Positions 32,814 through 40,626 of a DNA stretch of 43,813 bases are shown in pieces. Both the position numbers and the translations under genes were made by a program. Under the pieces are notes generated by a model. The model saw nothing but the letters and a program-made list of their open reading frames with translations, did no database searches and was not told the origin of the DNA. Position 1 is the first letter of the stretch, and each line of letters opens with the position of its first letter. Source of the DNA: Sporosarcina psychrophila (GTDB lineage Bacteria > Bacillota > Bacilli > Bacillales_A > Planococcaceae); NCBI GenBank assembly GCA_020742515.1, contig DYWT01000244.1:1-43813 (forward strand). The letters run 5' to 3'.

Positions 32814-32853
32814 AAAAAAGCCATTGCCGACTTTTCAATCGGCGATGACTTTT
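32814..32853 (-). terminator. Terminator of the serine hydrolase gene
   Basis: Minus strand: GTCATCGCCGA and TCGGCAATGGC pair with two wobble or mismatch positions and are followed by TTTTTT. It sits directly after the hydrolase stop. Confidence 0.8.
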
Positions 32854-32861
32854 CACATACG

Positions 32862-34172
32862 TTACATTTCAGAGAGTTCCTTTTGGACTTTGAGTCTGAA
32901 TTCTTCACTTCCGAGCATTTCCGATTCGAATGAACTCAGATTTTTTCTAATTTGTATTCCTTGCCAGAAGCTTAGGTCGTCAGTCAGGAGTACGATTTCA
33001 ATTTTATCGCCTGCATGACTTTCTGCGTACATTGCGTCGTTCATTATGAATACCGTCGATCCACCCTTTGCGCCCAAATGGGTAAATCGCTCATGGTTTC
33101 TCTCATTTAACTCCATTGGCCATTCCAGTAAATCTCTTAGGATTTCAGATGCTGCAGGCGGAAGTTCATCATTCGAGATTATCGCCAGTAACTTCCCATA
33201 GTCGTTAGCGGATGCACCAATTAATTTATCTGACCACACTTTTTGTAGTTTCATAGATAAATCAAAAGTTAGGTCTTCAACTTTGATTGTTTCCTCTTGC
33301 ATTTGTTCACTCAGTTCTTCAGCCAATGTACGATATTCTTCCATTGGCATAGCTTTGAGCTTTTTAACCAATTGCTTCCCATTCATCGATTCGCTTTTTA
33401 TATGTTCGGGAATTAAAAGCGCGCTGACAATCGGATAGACGGCCTCATGCTGTGTTAATCCAAAATCTTTTGCCCGCTTATTGATGGCCGATATTCCGAG
33501 CAGGTCAATTAGGTAATCCGTGTTGGCATTGGAACTGTATGTCGCCATCCCTTTTGCCACATCATGTAGCTTCACATTGTTGTTTTCAACTTTGCCTTCG
33601 CTGTGCATGCTTTTTAGCCACTCCTTATGGGCCCCGCCATCCGAATTTTTTAAATAGTACCGGCTTAAATCAGCAAGTGGTACAGAGCTATCTTTGTTTA
33701 GCAGGCCTGCATCGATCTGCATAGCATATTCGGCAGCAATCAACATCTTCACCGTACTTGCCAGCGGCCGGACCACATCCGATTGATAGGTGATTAATTC
33801 TACACCGTTTTCTGCGAGGTATAGGGATGTCGTTTGCGGATTGTCTTTCAAATGATTCAGGACATATTCAGGGTTTTCCCTGGATAGGGCGAAGCCGGAG
33901 ATTCCGAAAATCAGAATAATTGACCCATAAATAATCAAGCGCTTTTTCGTGTAGGTTTTTTTATCGAATACAATCATCAAAGCGAAACCGACTATCACTG
34001 CAAGTAAATAATTAACATCGAAAATTAACACCGCAATGATGATTCCCAGTATGATTGCTACTGTTCCGATCGCTACCCGAGTTGCCTTTTTTGTTCTGTT
34101 CTTTTTTTTAACAAAAGGTAAAAGTGTAAAAAAAACAATTCCCAACATTCCGATCCACGCAAAAATATTCAC
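32862..34172 (-). CDS. Membrane-anchored serine hydrolase (beta-lactamase/PBP fold)
   Basis: 436 residues. Four predicted membrane helices cover about 3-20, 33-50, 54-69 and 78-96, then an extracytoplasmic catalytic domain. Its serine-enzyme motifs are STVK (Ser139, Lys142), YSSN (Ser213, Asn215) and GAKGG near the end in the KTG position. The spacing is that of class A beta-lactamase-like serine hydrolases. It may be a wall-modifying carboxypeptidase or esterase rather than a true beta-lactamase. Four N-terminal helices are unusual; most relatives have one. It is monocistronic. Confidence 0.8.
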   Translation of the reverse strand: MNIFAWIGMLGIVFFTLLPFVKKKNRTKKATRVAIGTVAIILGIIIAVLIFDVNYLLAVIVGFALMIVFDKKTYTKKRLIIYGSIILIFGISGFALSRENPEYVLNHLKDNPQTTSLYLAENGVELITYQSDVVRPLASTVKMLIAAEYAMQIDAGLLNKDSSVPLADLSRYYLKNSDGGAHKEWLKSMHSEGKVENNNVKLHDVAKGMATYSSNANTDYLIDLLGISAINKRAKDFGLTQHEAVYPIVSALLIPEHIKSESMNGKQLVKKLKAMPMEEYRTLAEELSEQMQEETIKVEDLTFDLSMKLQKVWSDKLIGASANDYGKLLAIISNDELPPAASEILRDLLEWPMELNERNHERFTHLGAKGGSTVFIMNDAMYAESHAGDKIEIVLLTDDLSFWQGIQIRKNLSSFESEMLGSEEFRLKVQKELSEM

Positions 34173-34236
34173 GCAACATCTCCCTTTCTACTAGTCTCAG
34201 TATTTTTCATATGTTAAATGTAAGCGAAAGACCAAT

Positions 34237-34539
34237 TTAATACCTTCTTTTTAATACTGAAATGATAATTGCTTGAAGGATCATTAATCCTGTAATTAAA
34301 AACCAAATTGCCAATTTGTACGCCTCATAATCCAAAGCGCTAATAAATCGATTATACAATTCGATGAAAAGCCACCCGAGAGGCATTAAGGGAAATACTA
34401 TACTGTATGATTTATTCGAAATACTTTTTCCCCGTTCATCTTTATATTCTTCTCCCCATTCAAATTTCAGTGAAATAAATACTGCGATAAAGAAAATTAA
34501 GACATAGACAAGACGGCATACAACAAATAAAATATCCAT
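34237..34539 (-). CDS. Small membrane protein paired with an XRE regulator
   Basis: 100 residues with three predicted membrane helices (LVYVLIFFIAVFISL, YSIVFPLMPLGWLFIELY, AIWFLITGLMILQAIIISVL). A charged loop (EWGEEYKDERGKSIS) separates the first two. It follows the XRE gene with a six-base gap, an arrangement seen in many Firmicutes where a small XRE protein controls a membrane-protein gene. I do not recognise a specific family; function unknown. Confidence 0.75.
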   Translation of the reverse strand: MDILFVVCRLVYVLIFFIAVFISLKFEWGEEYKDERGKSISNKSYSIVFPLMPLGWLFIELYNRFISALDYEAYKLAIWFLITGLMILQAIIISVLKRRY

Positions 34540-34545
34540 AATTTC

Positions 34546-34773
34546 TTACTCCTCCTCTACTTCATATTGAAAAACTTCATGTAAATCTACTCCAAACATC
34601 AGTGAAATATCATAGGCCAATTTTAGTGACGGATTGTACCTGTTTTTTTCAAGAGAAATAATTGTTTGTCTACTCACCCCCAATTTATCAGCCACTTCTC
34701 TTTGGGATAAGCCCCTTTCGGCTCTTAGCACAACAATTCTGTTTCGTATTTTTCTTTCATTATTTAAAGTCAT
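34546..34773 (-). CDS. Small XRE-family transcriptional regulator
   Basis: 75 residues from ATG 34773, five bases after AGAGGTGA; GTG 34782 is an alternative. Almost the whole protein is one helix-turn-helix (RIVVLRAERGLSQREVADKL and GVSRQTIISLEKNRYNPSL), of the YozG/YgzD type. It has no ligand domain. A perfect palindrome overlies its promoter, so it probably represses itself and the membrane-protein gene downstream. Confidence 0.88.
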   Translation of the reverse strand: MTLNNERKIRNRIVVLRAERGLSQREVADKLGVSRQTIISLEKNRYNPSLKLAYDISLMFGVDLHEVFQYEVEEE

Positions 34774-34792
34774 CTCAATCACCTCTTATAAA

Positions 34793-34824
34793 CTTAGTGT
34801 AATATATTTCTTACACTAAGTAAA
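34793..34824 (-). promoter_or_regulatory. Promoter with overlapping perfect palindrome (XRE operator)
   Basis: Minus-strand TTTACT, 17-base spacer and TACACT (34796-34824). The 10-base arms CTTAGTGTAA and TTACACTAAG with an 8-base spacer (34793-34820) exactly fill the space from the -35 to the -10 box. A repressor bound here would block RNA polymerase. Confidence 0.7.
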
Positions 34825-34932
34825 GTTTATTTTACCATTAGTATGAAATACATTACCATTAATGAGGTTTGAAGTTATTCTCTTATTTTTGTTAACACGA
34901 GCTTTTCACTATCACGAACTAACTTCATACAG

Positions 34933-34962
34933 AAAAAACCCCACTTCACAGTGGGGTTTTCA
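34933..34962. terminator. Bidirectional terminator
   Basis: AAAACCCCACT and AGTGGGGTTTT enclose TCAC, with A-run and T-run on either side. It ends the amidinohydrolase transcript on the minus strand. Confidence 0.85.
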
Positions 34963-34969
34963 ATCAAGT

Positions 34970-35821
34970 CTATTCTCTATTGACGGGCATCGAGCAACAT
35001 CTAAAAGAGCCGCCCGATTTGATAATTTCGGAGAAGTCGACTTCGATGACTTCGAATCCGTGGGCGCGCATTTGTGCGTTAACCTGCTTGTTTTGCGGCA
35101 GGCTAAACACTTTCTTGTCACCGATCGATAAGACGTTCGTGCCCATCGTAAATTGCTCTTCCTCTGACACATCGATCAGCGTGTATGTGGCTGAAAGCAT
35201 ATCGACTATTCTCTGGTCAAATGCTTTTCTGAAAATCAACCCTACTTTAGGTGATAAGATGTTAAATACACAGTCAAGGTGCAAATACTTTTCATCAAAT
35301 GGGACAGGGATAATCGTGTAGTCTGGCAGGTCAACATTTAATTTCTTGGCGGCTTCAACCGATGTACGACTGCTTATACCGACATACAATGTGCCGCGGT
35401 CAACGATGACATCTCCGCCTTCTACTCGACTCGTTGTCGTTTGAAAAGAGATATCTTCGTCATCCAACCATTCTTCGAGCGCCTCTTCTTCCCCTTTGCG
35501 AATATCACTTGCCATTTCCGCAACGAAAATATCTTCTCCGACTGTAAAGCCGATATCCCGTGTGAAAACTTGTTCCGGGAATTTTTCGGATGATGGCAGT
35601 TTGATCACTTCGACTCCGTGTTTTTTGAGCAATGCTTCAAATTCCTTATGTTGTTTCATTGCAAGTTCAACATTAATATTTTCGTCTTCGTATTTTTTCT
35701 GTACGTCATTAATGACTTCATCGATTGCCATAAATTTCGGCTGACATAGTATAACACGACGCAACGTGCCATATTCTGTGTTGCATTGTGTGATTGCGGT
35801 ATCTTCTATAGGGGAATTCAT
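34970..35821 (-). CDS. ykgA: Arginine deiminase-fold amidinohydrolase (YkgA-like)
   Basis: 283 residues from ATG 35821, seven bases after GGAGG; ATG 35824 and an ATG 27 bases further up are also in frame. Motifs of the guanidine-modifying superfamily: FPEQVFTRDIGFTVGEDIFV (Asp), RVEGGDVIV (Glu-Gly-Gly), HLDCVFNIL (catalytic His) and GGSFRCCSMPV with the nucleophilic Cys275 or 276. It is collinear with B. subtilis YkgA as I remember it. It may hydrolyse dimethylarginine or a related guanidino compound; the substrate is not known. Monocistronic. Confidence 0.88.
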   Translation of the reverse strand: MNSPIEDTAITQCNTEYGTLRRVILCQPKFMAIDEVINDVQKKYEDENINVELAMKQHKEFEALLKKHGVEVIKLPSSEKFPEQVFTRDIGFTVGEDIFVAEMASDIRKGEEEALEEWLDDEDISFQTTTSRVEGGDVIVDRGTLYVGISSRTSVEAAKKLNVDLPDYTIIPVPFDEKYLHLDCVFNILSPKVGLIFRKAFDQRIVDMLSATYTLIDVSEEEQFTMGTNVLSIGDKKVFSLPQNKQVNAQMRAHGFEVIEVDFSEIIKSGGSFRCCSMPVNRE

Positions 35822-35980
35822 CATCGTTCCTCCAACTATTATTTTTTTCATCTTCTTTACAATTCCCCCTTAGGTTCTATTTAAACATCCATTTTTATTC
35901 AATCGAAATGAGTGTTTTAACCGCTGTGTGATCGGGGATAAAGAGGATATGTAACGTTAGTCTAAATGGAGGGGAAACCA

Positions 35981-36715
35981 ATGATTCAGACAGATATTGC
36001 TTTATTAACAAAAGAGGATTTTGTAGAACGTACTGATTTACCTGATTGGCTGCTAAAAGAATACCAAACGTTCCATGAAACCGTAACGGATAAAACGTTC
36101 CCATGTTACTTTGGGATGGGTGGCGAGCTGAAGGGCGAATTGCGCTATGCCTACATAACACAAGATGATTGGTCTAATTTGCCGGAAGCTCTAATGTCAT
36201 TTTTAGCCCTTTTCGATAATCCTATACATAAACGGCACGGTCTGTTCGTATTTGTGGAACCATTTGAGATAGAAGGTTCTCTGGATGATTACAGAAAGCA
36301 GTTTTGGCAGATTTTGCAGTACTTGCATGAAGTTGACGAGGTAAAATGGCCCGAAGAAAGTCCGCGTGATCCTGAGCATCACTTGTGGGATTTCCGTTTC
36401 AACGGAGAACCAATTTTTGTTTTCGGCAACGCACCTGCCTATAAGCAACGGAAAACACGAGATCTTGGCAATGCGATGGTGCTTGGTTTTCAGCCACGAA
36501 GAATATTTGAAGGGCTGAAAGGAACGGAAAAGGGCGGCGTCATGTCCCGAGAAAAAGTGCGTGAGCGTGTTGAAGTATGGGATCAGCTTCCGAAACATCC
36601 GGATATTAGCCATTTTGGAGATCCATCACATAATGAATGGAAACAGTTTTTCATCGGGGATGATGTTGAGCCAATTCAAGGGAAATGTCCATTTTCCCAT
36701 AAGGAGAGTAGGTAA
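35981..36715 (+). CDS. YqcI/YcgG-family protein
   Basis: 244 residues from ATG 35981, which follows GGAGGGGAAACC. Conserved features are FPCYFG near the N-terminus, HHLWDFRFNGEPIFVFGNAP in the middle and the terminal GKCPF. From general knowledge this family includes heme-dependent N-hydroxylases such as GntA of guanitoxin synthesis; whether this member has that activity is not known. It is divergent from the arginine deiminase-fold gene, and both families handle guanidino or arginine-like groups, so a functional link is possible but unproven. Confidence 0.85.
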   Translation: MIQTDIALLTKEDFVERTDLPDWLLKEYQTFHETVTDKTFPCYFGMGGELKGELRYAYITQDDWSNLPEALMSFLALFDNPIHKRHGLFVFVEPFEIEGSLDDYRKQFWQILQYLHEVDEVKWPEESPRDPEHHLWDFRFNGEPIFVFGNAPAYKQRKTRDLGNAMVLGFQPRRIFEGLKGTEKGGVMSREKVRERVEVWDQLPKHPDISHFGDPSHNEWKQFFIGDDVEPIQGKCPFSHKESR

Positions 36716-36746
36716 AAGCCGTCCTAGTTGGCCGGCTTTTCTTTTC
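36713..36746 (+). terminator. Terminator of the YqcI/YcgG gene
   Basis: AAAAGCCG and CGGCTTTT enclose an 11-base loop and are followed by CTTTTC. It overlaps the stop of the gene. Confidence 0.7.
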
Positions 36747-36761
36747 GGCTCAAAATCATGT

Positions 36762-37160
36762 TCAATGTTTTTTGGGGGATGAGTTATTTCTAATAAAACT
36801 GACGACCTCATCAAATGTATAATTACTTCCAGCTGTCTCGACTACAAAATTGACAACATCTTGTTGCCCAACAATCAAATCATAGCCGTTATACGAGAGA
36901 AACTGCCTTACTGCCACAAAGGCAGTCCTTTTATTGGCGTTATGAAAACACTGATTTTGTATAATCGATTCGAATAACGCTGCCGCTTTTGAGATAATGT
37001 CTGGATATGGTTCTTTTCCATTTGTATCCTGCATTGGTCTGTTCACTGCCGTGTCGAGCAAAACGGGTTCCTTGATCCCTTTTATCTGCATGGGCGAATA
37101 ACGTTCCGTTAGAAAGTAATTGAGTGCAATCACTTCTTGAGCTGTCACGTAACGAATCAT
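36762..37160 (-). CDS. doc: Doc-type (death-on-curing) toxin with altered catalytic motif
   Basis: 132 residues, usual for Doc. The fold is clear: VTAQEVIALNYFLTERYSPM at the start, then LLDTAVNRPM, and the Fic/Doc motif as QCFHNANKRTAF at 70-81. Doc proteins normally have HxFx(D/N)xNKRTA; here the catalytic His is Gln70 (codon CAG). NKR and Phe72 are intact. Doc phosphorylates EF-Tu and Fic relatives AMPylate targets; both need that His, so activity is doubtful. The start overlaps the antitoxin stop by four bases. Confidence 0.85.
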   Translation of the reverse strand: MIRYVTAQEVIALNYFLTERYSPMQIKGIKEPVLLDTAVNRPMQDTNGKEPYPDIISKAAALFESIIQNQCFHNANKRTAFVAVRQFLSYNGYDLIVGQQDVVNFVVETAGSNYTFDEVVSFIRNNSSPKKH

Positions 37161-37435
37161 CGGTCTTTTAATTCCTTTAACGCTGTGTCGTACTTTTCAA
37201 TTGTTTCATTAAGGACATCAAAAAAATCTTCCGAAATTCCATCAGGATACACTGTGTGCTGTATTCTTCTTAGTATTAACTCTCCTGCCTTCATTTCCAC
37301 TTGAACATCATCGCCTTTCGTTATTTTTAGATAATCCAGCATTTCACGCGAAAGAGTCATCCCATACGAGTTTCCGATCTGTGTAATTTTTCTTGTTTGA
37401 AAACGCGGACTCCCTTGGTCTTCATTCATTACCAT
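37157..37435 (-). CDS. AbrB/MazE-type antitoxin
   Basis: 92 residues from ATG 37435, seven bases after GGAGG. A swapped-hairpin AbrB/MazE DNA-binding domain occupies about 12-55 (RKITQIGNSYGMTLSREMLD, then GDDVQVEMKAGELILRR). The acidic C-terminal part (DFFDVLNETIEKYDTALKEL) should wrap the toxin. It is first in the operon, with a perfect palindrome over its promoter, as expected for an autoregulated antitoxin. Doc classically pairs with Phd; an AbrB-type partner is an alternative seen in Firmicutes. Confidence 0.87.
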   Translation of the reverse strand: MVMNEDQGSPRFQTRKITQIGNSYGMTLSREMLDYLKITKGDDVQVEMKAGELILRRIQHTVYPDGISEDFFDVLNETIEKYDTALKELKDR

Positions 37436-37454
37436 ATGAGCACCTCCATCTTTA

Positions 37455-37495
37455 GTTGTTATAATAATTATAATATTATAACAACTTCTTGTAAA
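37455..37495 (-). promoter_or_regulatory. Toxin-antitoxin promoter with perfect palindromic operator
   Basis: Minus-strand TTTACA, 17-base spacer and TATAAT (37467-37495). The 11-base arms GTTGTTATAAT and ATTATAACAAC (37455-37485) with a 9-base spacer cover the -10 box and most of the spacer. Binding of the AbrB-type antitoxin here would repress the operon. Confidence 0.75.
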
Positions 37496-37518
37496 GTATT
37501 ACCTGTTTAAAATCAGAC

Positions 37519-37546
37519 AAAAAACCTCACATTTCTGTGAGGTTCT
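37519..37546 (-). terminator. Terminator of dsdA
   Basis: Minus strand AACCTCACA and TGTGAGGTT with loop GAAA are followed by TTTT. It lies 55 bases after the dsdA stop. Confidence 0.85.
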
Positions 37547-37601
37547 TCATGGAGATCAATTATTTCCTTAAAGTTGTCGATTTCCCGGGAAATACATCAT
37601 T

Positions 37602-38921
37602 TTATTTCCCAGACATACCGTAATACAAATCCATCTCTGCTTCAGGCACCATACTGCCGCCTGTTCCCCAGACAAGGTGGGTAGCATTTGCAAGAGTAGC
37701 ATTATTCACATTTTCACGGATGACTTGTACTGGGCCGGTCATCCCCGCGAGTGCAGAAGGCTCAAGTTTAATACGCTCTGTGTCTGTAAGCAATTTCAAT
37801 AACTTGAACATCGTTTCGTCTCCAATCGTGTAACAGCCCGATAAGAGCGGTTCCATTGTTTTGCCCACGAAACCTGACGCGGTCCCAACTGCAAGACCGT
37901 CTGCTGCAGTTTTATTGTCGAGGCCGAAGTCTTGAACAGAAATTTGATCGTGAAGACCAGTCATCATACCCAGCATCATGCACGGGGAATGCGTAGGTTC
38001 TGCAAAGAAACAATGAACGGCATCTCCGAATGCAAGTTTTAATCCGAAGGCTACGCCCCCAGGACCGCCGCCTACACCGCAAGGCAGGTAGACGAACAAC
38101 GGGTTGTCTTTATTGACGACTGTACCGCGAGCTTTTAACTGCGTGGCAACACGCTCTCCAGCCACTGCGTAGCCTAAAAATAAATCAAGTGAGTTTTCAT
38201 CATCGACGAAATGACAAGATGGATCTGCTTCCGCTTGACGGCGTCCTTCTTCAACGGCCTTACTGTAGTCATCGGCGTATTCGACAACCGTAACGCCTTT
38301 TTCACGCAGCATATCCTTTTTCCATTGCTTTGCATCCGCGGACATATGAACAGTGACATTGAAACCTAGTTTGGCACTCATGATTCCAATGCTTAAGCCA
38401 AGGTTTCCAGTCGAGCCTACAGCAATTTTATAATTTGCAAACAATTCTCTGAATTCCAGATCCGCAAACTTCGCATAGTCATCGGCAGTTGTTATCAAAC
38501 CGTGTTCAATCGCTACTGTTTCTGCATGTTTTAATACTTCGTAAATACCGCCACGCGCTTTAATTGAACCTGATATTGGCAGTGCGTTATCTTCTTTCAG
38601 AAGTAGGTCTCCCGGGATTTCGGTTCCGTATTGAACGGCAAGCACTTCTTTCATGTGCGGAATAGCTGTAATCGGTGATTCAATAATACCTTTTGACGCT
38701 TTTGTTTCCGGGAAAACACGCTCGATATAGGAGGCAAATCGTTTAAGACGGTCTGATGCATCTTTGACGTTTTCTGCAGTCACGCCTGTTTTAGCGAGGC
38801 CGGTAGATGTTGATTCGACTAGGGGGTTGAGCCAGAGAACTTCTTCACCTGCGATTACTTTCCCGATGAGCGGAAGCTTCTCTATCCATTCATTTACTTG
38901 TGCTTTTTCCATCAATTTCAT
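37602..38921 (-). CDS. dsdA: D-serine ammonia-lyase
   Basis: 439 residues from ATG 38921 ([12 protein letters not shown]), downstream of GAGG; ATG 38912 is an alternative. A fold-type II PLP enzyme: Lys121 in SGSIKARGG binds the cofactor, [13 protein letters not shown] holds the phosphate group, and [14 protein letters not shown] lies near the active site. It turns D-serine into pyruvate and ammonia. It follows a DD-carboxypeptidase gene on the same strand with a gap of about 57 bases, so the two may be co-transcribed. No dedicated DsdC regulator or DsdX transporter gene is next to it. Confidence 0.95.
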   Translation of the reverse strand: MKLMEKAQVNEWIEKLPLIGKVIAGEEVLWLNPLVESTSTGLAKTGVTAENVKDASDRLKRFASYIERVFPETKASKGIIESPITAIPHMKEVLAVQYGTEIPGDLLLKEDNALPISGSIKARGGIYEVLKHAETVAIEHGLITTADDYAKFADLEFRELFANYKIAVGSTGNLGLSIGIMSAKLGFNVTVHMSADAKQWKKDMLREKGVTVVEYADDYSKAVEEGRRQAEADPSCHFVDDENSLDLFLGYAVAGERVATQLKARGTVVNKDNPLFVYLPCGVGGGPGGVAFGLKLAFGDAVHCFFAEPTHSPCMMLGMMTGLHDQISVQDFGLDNKTAADGLAVGTASGFVGKTMEPLLSGCYTIGDETMFKLLKLLTDTERIKLEPSALAGMTGPVQVIRENVNNATLANATHLVWGTGGSMVPEAEMDLYYGMSGK

Positions 38922-38978
38922 CGCCTCATTTTTTAGAATGTTGTATGAATAGTATAGCATGCAAGGCAGTTCTTGAAG

Positions 38979-39866
38979 TTAATTCAGCACAAATCTCTCA
39001 ATCAGTTCTTTTGTCAATTCAAATCTCGGAGTTGTAGTATCTCCCCGTTCTGATTCAACAGCCATCACAACTGAAATTATACGCCGCCCCTCAAAGACAC
39101 CCGTACCTGCAAAACAGGAACCTGCCAAATCTGTATAGCCCGTTTTCAATCCGTCGATTCCAGGAAAAGCTTGGGGCATCCCTTCCAACATCAAGTTGGT
39201 GCTCCACAATGTGGTCCCATTACCTGTTTTGAAGCTCGTCAGTTTTGTAAAGTCGAGTACTTCGGGATGCTTGGCAATCAGTTTTTGGGCAATGATTGAC
39301 ACATCTTGTGCAGAGGCGAGATTAGTTTCCTCGCGGCCTTTGCCGATATAATCGCCGTCAAGTCCGCTTGCATTGTAAAAAGTTGTTTCTTTCAGACCAA
39401 AACTTTTGGCCTGTTTATTCATCAATTCAACAAATGCTTCTTCTGTTCCGCTAATCATTTCAGCCAAAGCCATCGCCGCGTCATTCGCTGAATGGACTGT
39501 CATAGCGGTAAATAATTCTTCTGCAGTATATGAATGCCCCGGTGTCATTCCGAGTTTTACGGCAGCAGACAGTCCTTTTATTTGTTGAATATAGGCACTT
39601 GGCTCGTATGTACTTTCCCACGATAATGTCCCGCTTTTGATAGCGTTGAGCACAAGATACTCTGTCATCAACTTGGACATGCTTGCGATAGGCAACGCTT
39701 CTGTACTGTTTTCTTCGTACATCACTTTACCCGTATCCGCATCCAGAAGAATAATTGCTTTCGCTTGAACGCTTAAATCTGCTTTTTCAAAGGTTGTTTC
39801 CTTGTTATTCATCACAACTGTGATGCTTAACACGATTATTACTATAACAAAAATCAATTTCTTCAT
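38979..39866 (-). CDS. D-alanyl-D-alanine carboxypeptidase (low-molecular-weight PBP)
   Basis: 295 residues from ATG 39866 (AAGG ten bases upstream); GTG 39875 is also in frame, and motif numbers here count from it. One N-terminal hydrophobic segment (LIFVIVIIVLSITVVM) acts as signal or anchor. The Peptidase S11 motifs are SMSK (Ser65, Lys68), SAN (129-131) and KTG (244-246). There is no C-terminal PBP5_C domain or amphipathic anchor, so it is shorter than DacA or DacF. It removes the terminal D-Ala from peptidoglycan pentapeptides. Next to dsdA, it suggests a local theme of D-amino-acid handling. Confidence 0.92.
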   Translation of the reverse strand: MKKLIFVIVIIVLSITVVMNNKETTFEKADLSVQAKAIILLDADTGKVMYEENSTEALPIASMSKLMTEYLVLNAIKSGTLSWESTYEPSAYIQQIKGLSAAVKLGMTPGHSYTAEELFTAMTVHSANDAAMALAEMISGTEEAFVELMNKQAKSFGLKETTFYNASGLDGDYIGKGREETNLASAQDVSIIAQKLIAKHPEVLDFTKLTSFKTGNGTTLWSTNLMLEGMPQAFPGIDGLKTGYTDLAGSCFAGTGVFEGRRIISVVMAVESERGDTTTPRFELTKELIERFVLN

Positions 39867-39985
39867 CTTTTTCACGCCTTTTTAGTCTGTTAAGTTCACT
39901 AATTTAATACTAAACGCTAAAAATGAAGAATAGCTGAGCATAATCATGAAGAAATTCTTAAGTTTTCACTTCACGTATGCGTTCC

Positions 39986-40153
39986 CTACAAAAAGCGCCC
40001 GATTAACCAAACTATGATTAATACTACTCCAAACGCTAACCAGATAACTGCAAGCAACTTTTCCCTCTTCTTTTTATCTTTCATGTTCCTCGTCAAAAAG
40101 CGTACAAAAAATTCTGCCGCAATCGCCAAGACAATGATTAGTATCCAACGCAT
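39986..40153 (-). CDS. Small two-helix membrane protein (55 aa)
   Basis: Starts at ATG 40153, seven bases after AAAGGGGG, and ends in TAG at 39986. Two hydrophobic helices (MRWILIIVLAIAAEFFVRFL and LLAVIWLAFGVVLIIVWLI) flank a short basic loop TRNMKDKKKREK, so both ends should face out and the loop in. The good ribosome binding site and this regular topology support a real gene. It is transcribed in the same direction as the DD-carboxypeptidase but about 120 bases upstream of it. The family is unknown to me. Confidence 0.7.
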   Translation of the reverse strand: MRWILIIVLAIAAEFFVRFLTRNMKDKKKREKLLAVIWLAFGVVLIIVWLIGRFL

Positions 40154-40318
40154 GCTCAGTCCCCCTTTCTACAGCAGTTTTGGTTTTCTATATTGCGAGT
40201 CACAATATGCTAATTCTATCATTCATTTCAGTCGGAAGCGCACAAGCCCGAACGCACACACACCCCCCGTCCCTGCTGAATATGCTACTATAACAACTCA
40301 GTAATGGTGGTGCTTCAA

Positions 40319-40523
40319 ATGGTATTAACGTTGAGTCCGCCTATTGATGATTGGTGACCCTATTTCGCAATCATCTATGGGGAAACAGAATTTCAAAAAA
40401 TTGTTCGCTTTCTGGGTATCTGCGGGTTGTGGCAATGAACCACAGCGGTTCGCGGAGGAGTTCCTACTGTCGGATAGGCAATCAGTTCGACGGGTTTATT
40501 GCCGGCATGCCTGCCTCCAATAA
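40319..40523 (+). pseudogene. Decayed small gene of unknown family
   Basis: From ATG 40319 the frame reads MVLTLSPPIDDW, TGA, then PYFAIIYGETEFQKIVRFLG and ICG. Shifting by one base near 40427 continues CGNEPQRFAEEFLLSDRQSV and ends RVYCRHACLQ at 40521. The two segments have protein-like composition and join smoothly, which suggests a gene of about 65 codons broken by one nonsense codon (perhaps TGG to TGA) and one frameshift. I do not recognise the family, and the call rests on coding character alone. Confidence 0.35.
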
Positions 40524-40583
40524 GCGAACGGGAGAAATAGATTGGAAGTTACATTGAGGAGGTTACTTGTACGGCCAGATATC

Positions 40584-40623
40584 AAAAACTCCGCTGACAA
40601 ATTTCTTGTTGGCGGAGTTTTTC
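40584..40623. terminator. Terminator of the kyn operon
   Basis: AAAAACTCCGC and GCGGAGTTTTT enclose a 17-base loop. It lies immediately after the kynA stop on the minus strand and can work in both directions. Confidence 0.85.
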
Positions 40624-40626
40624 CTA

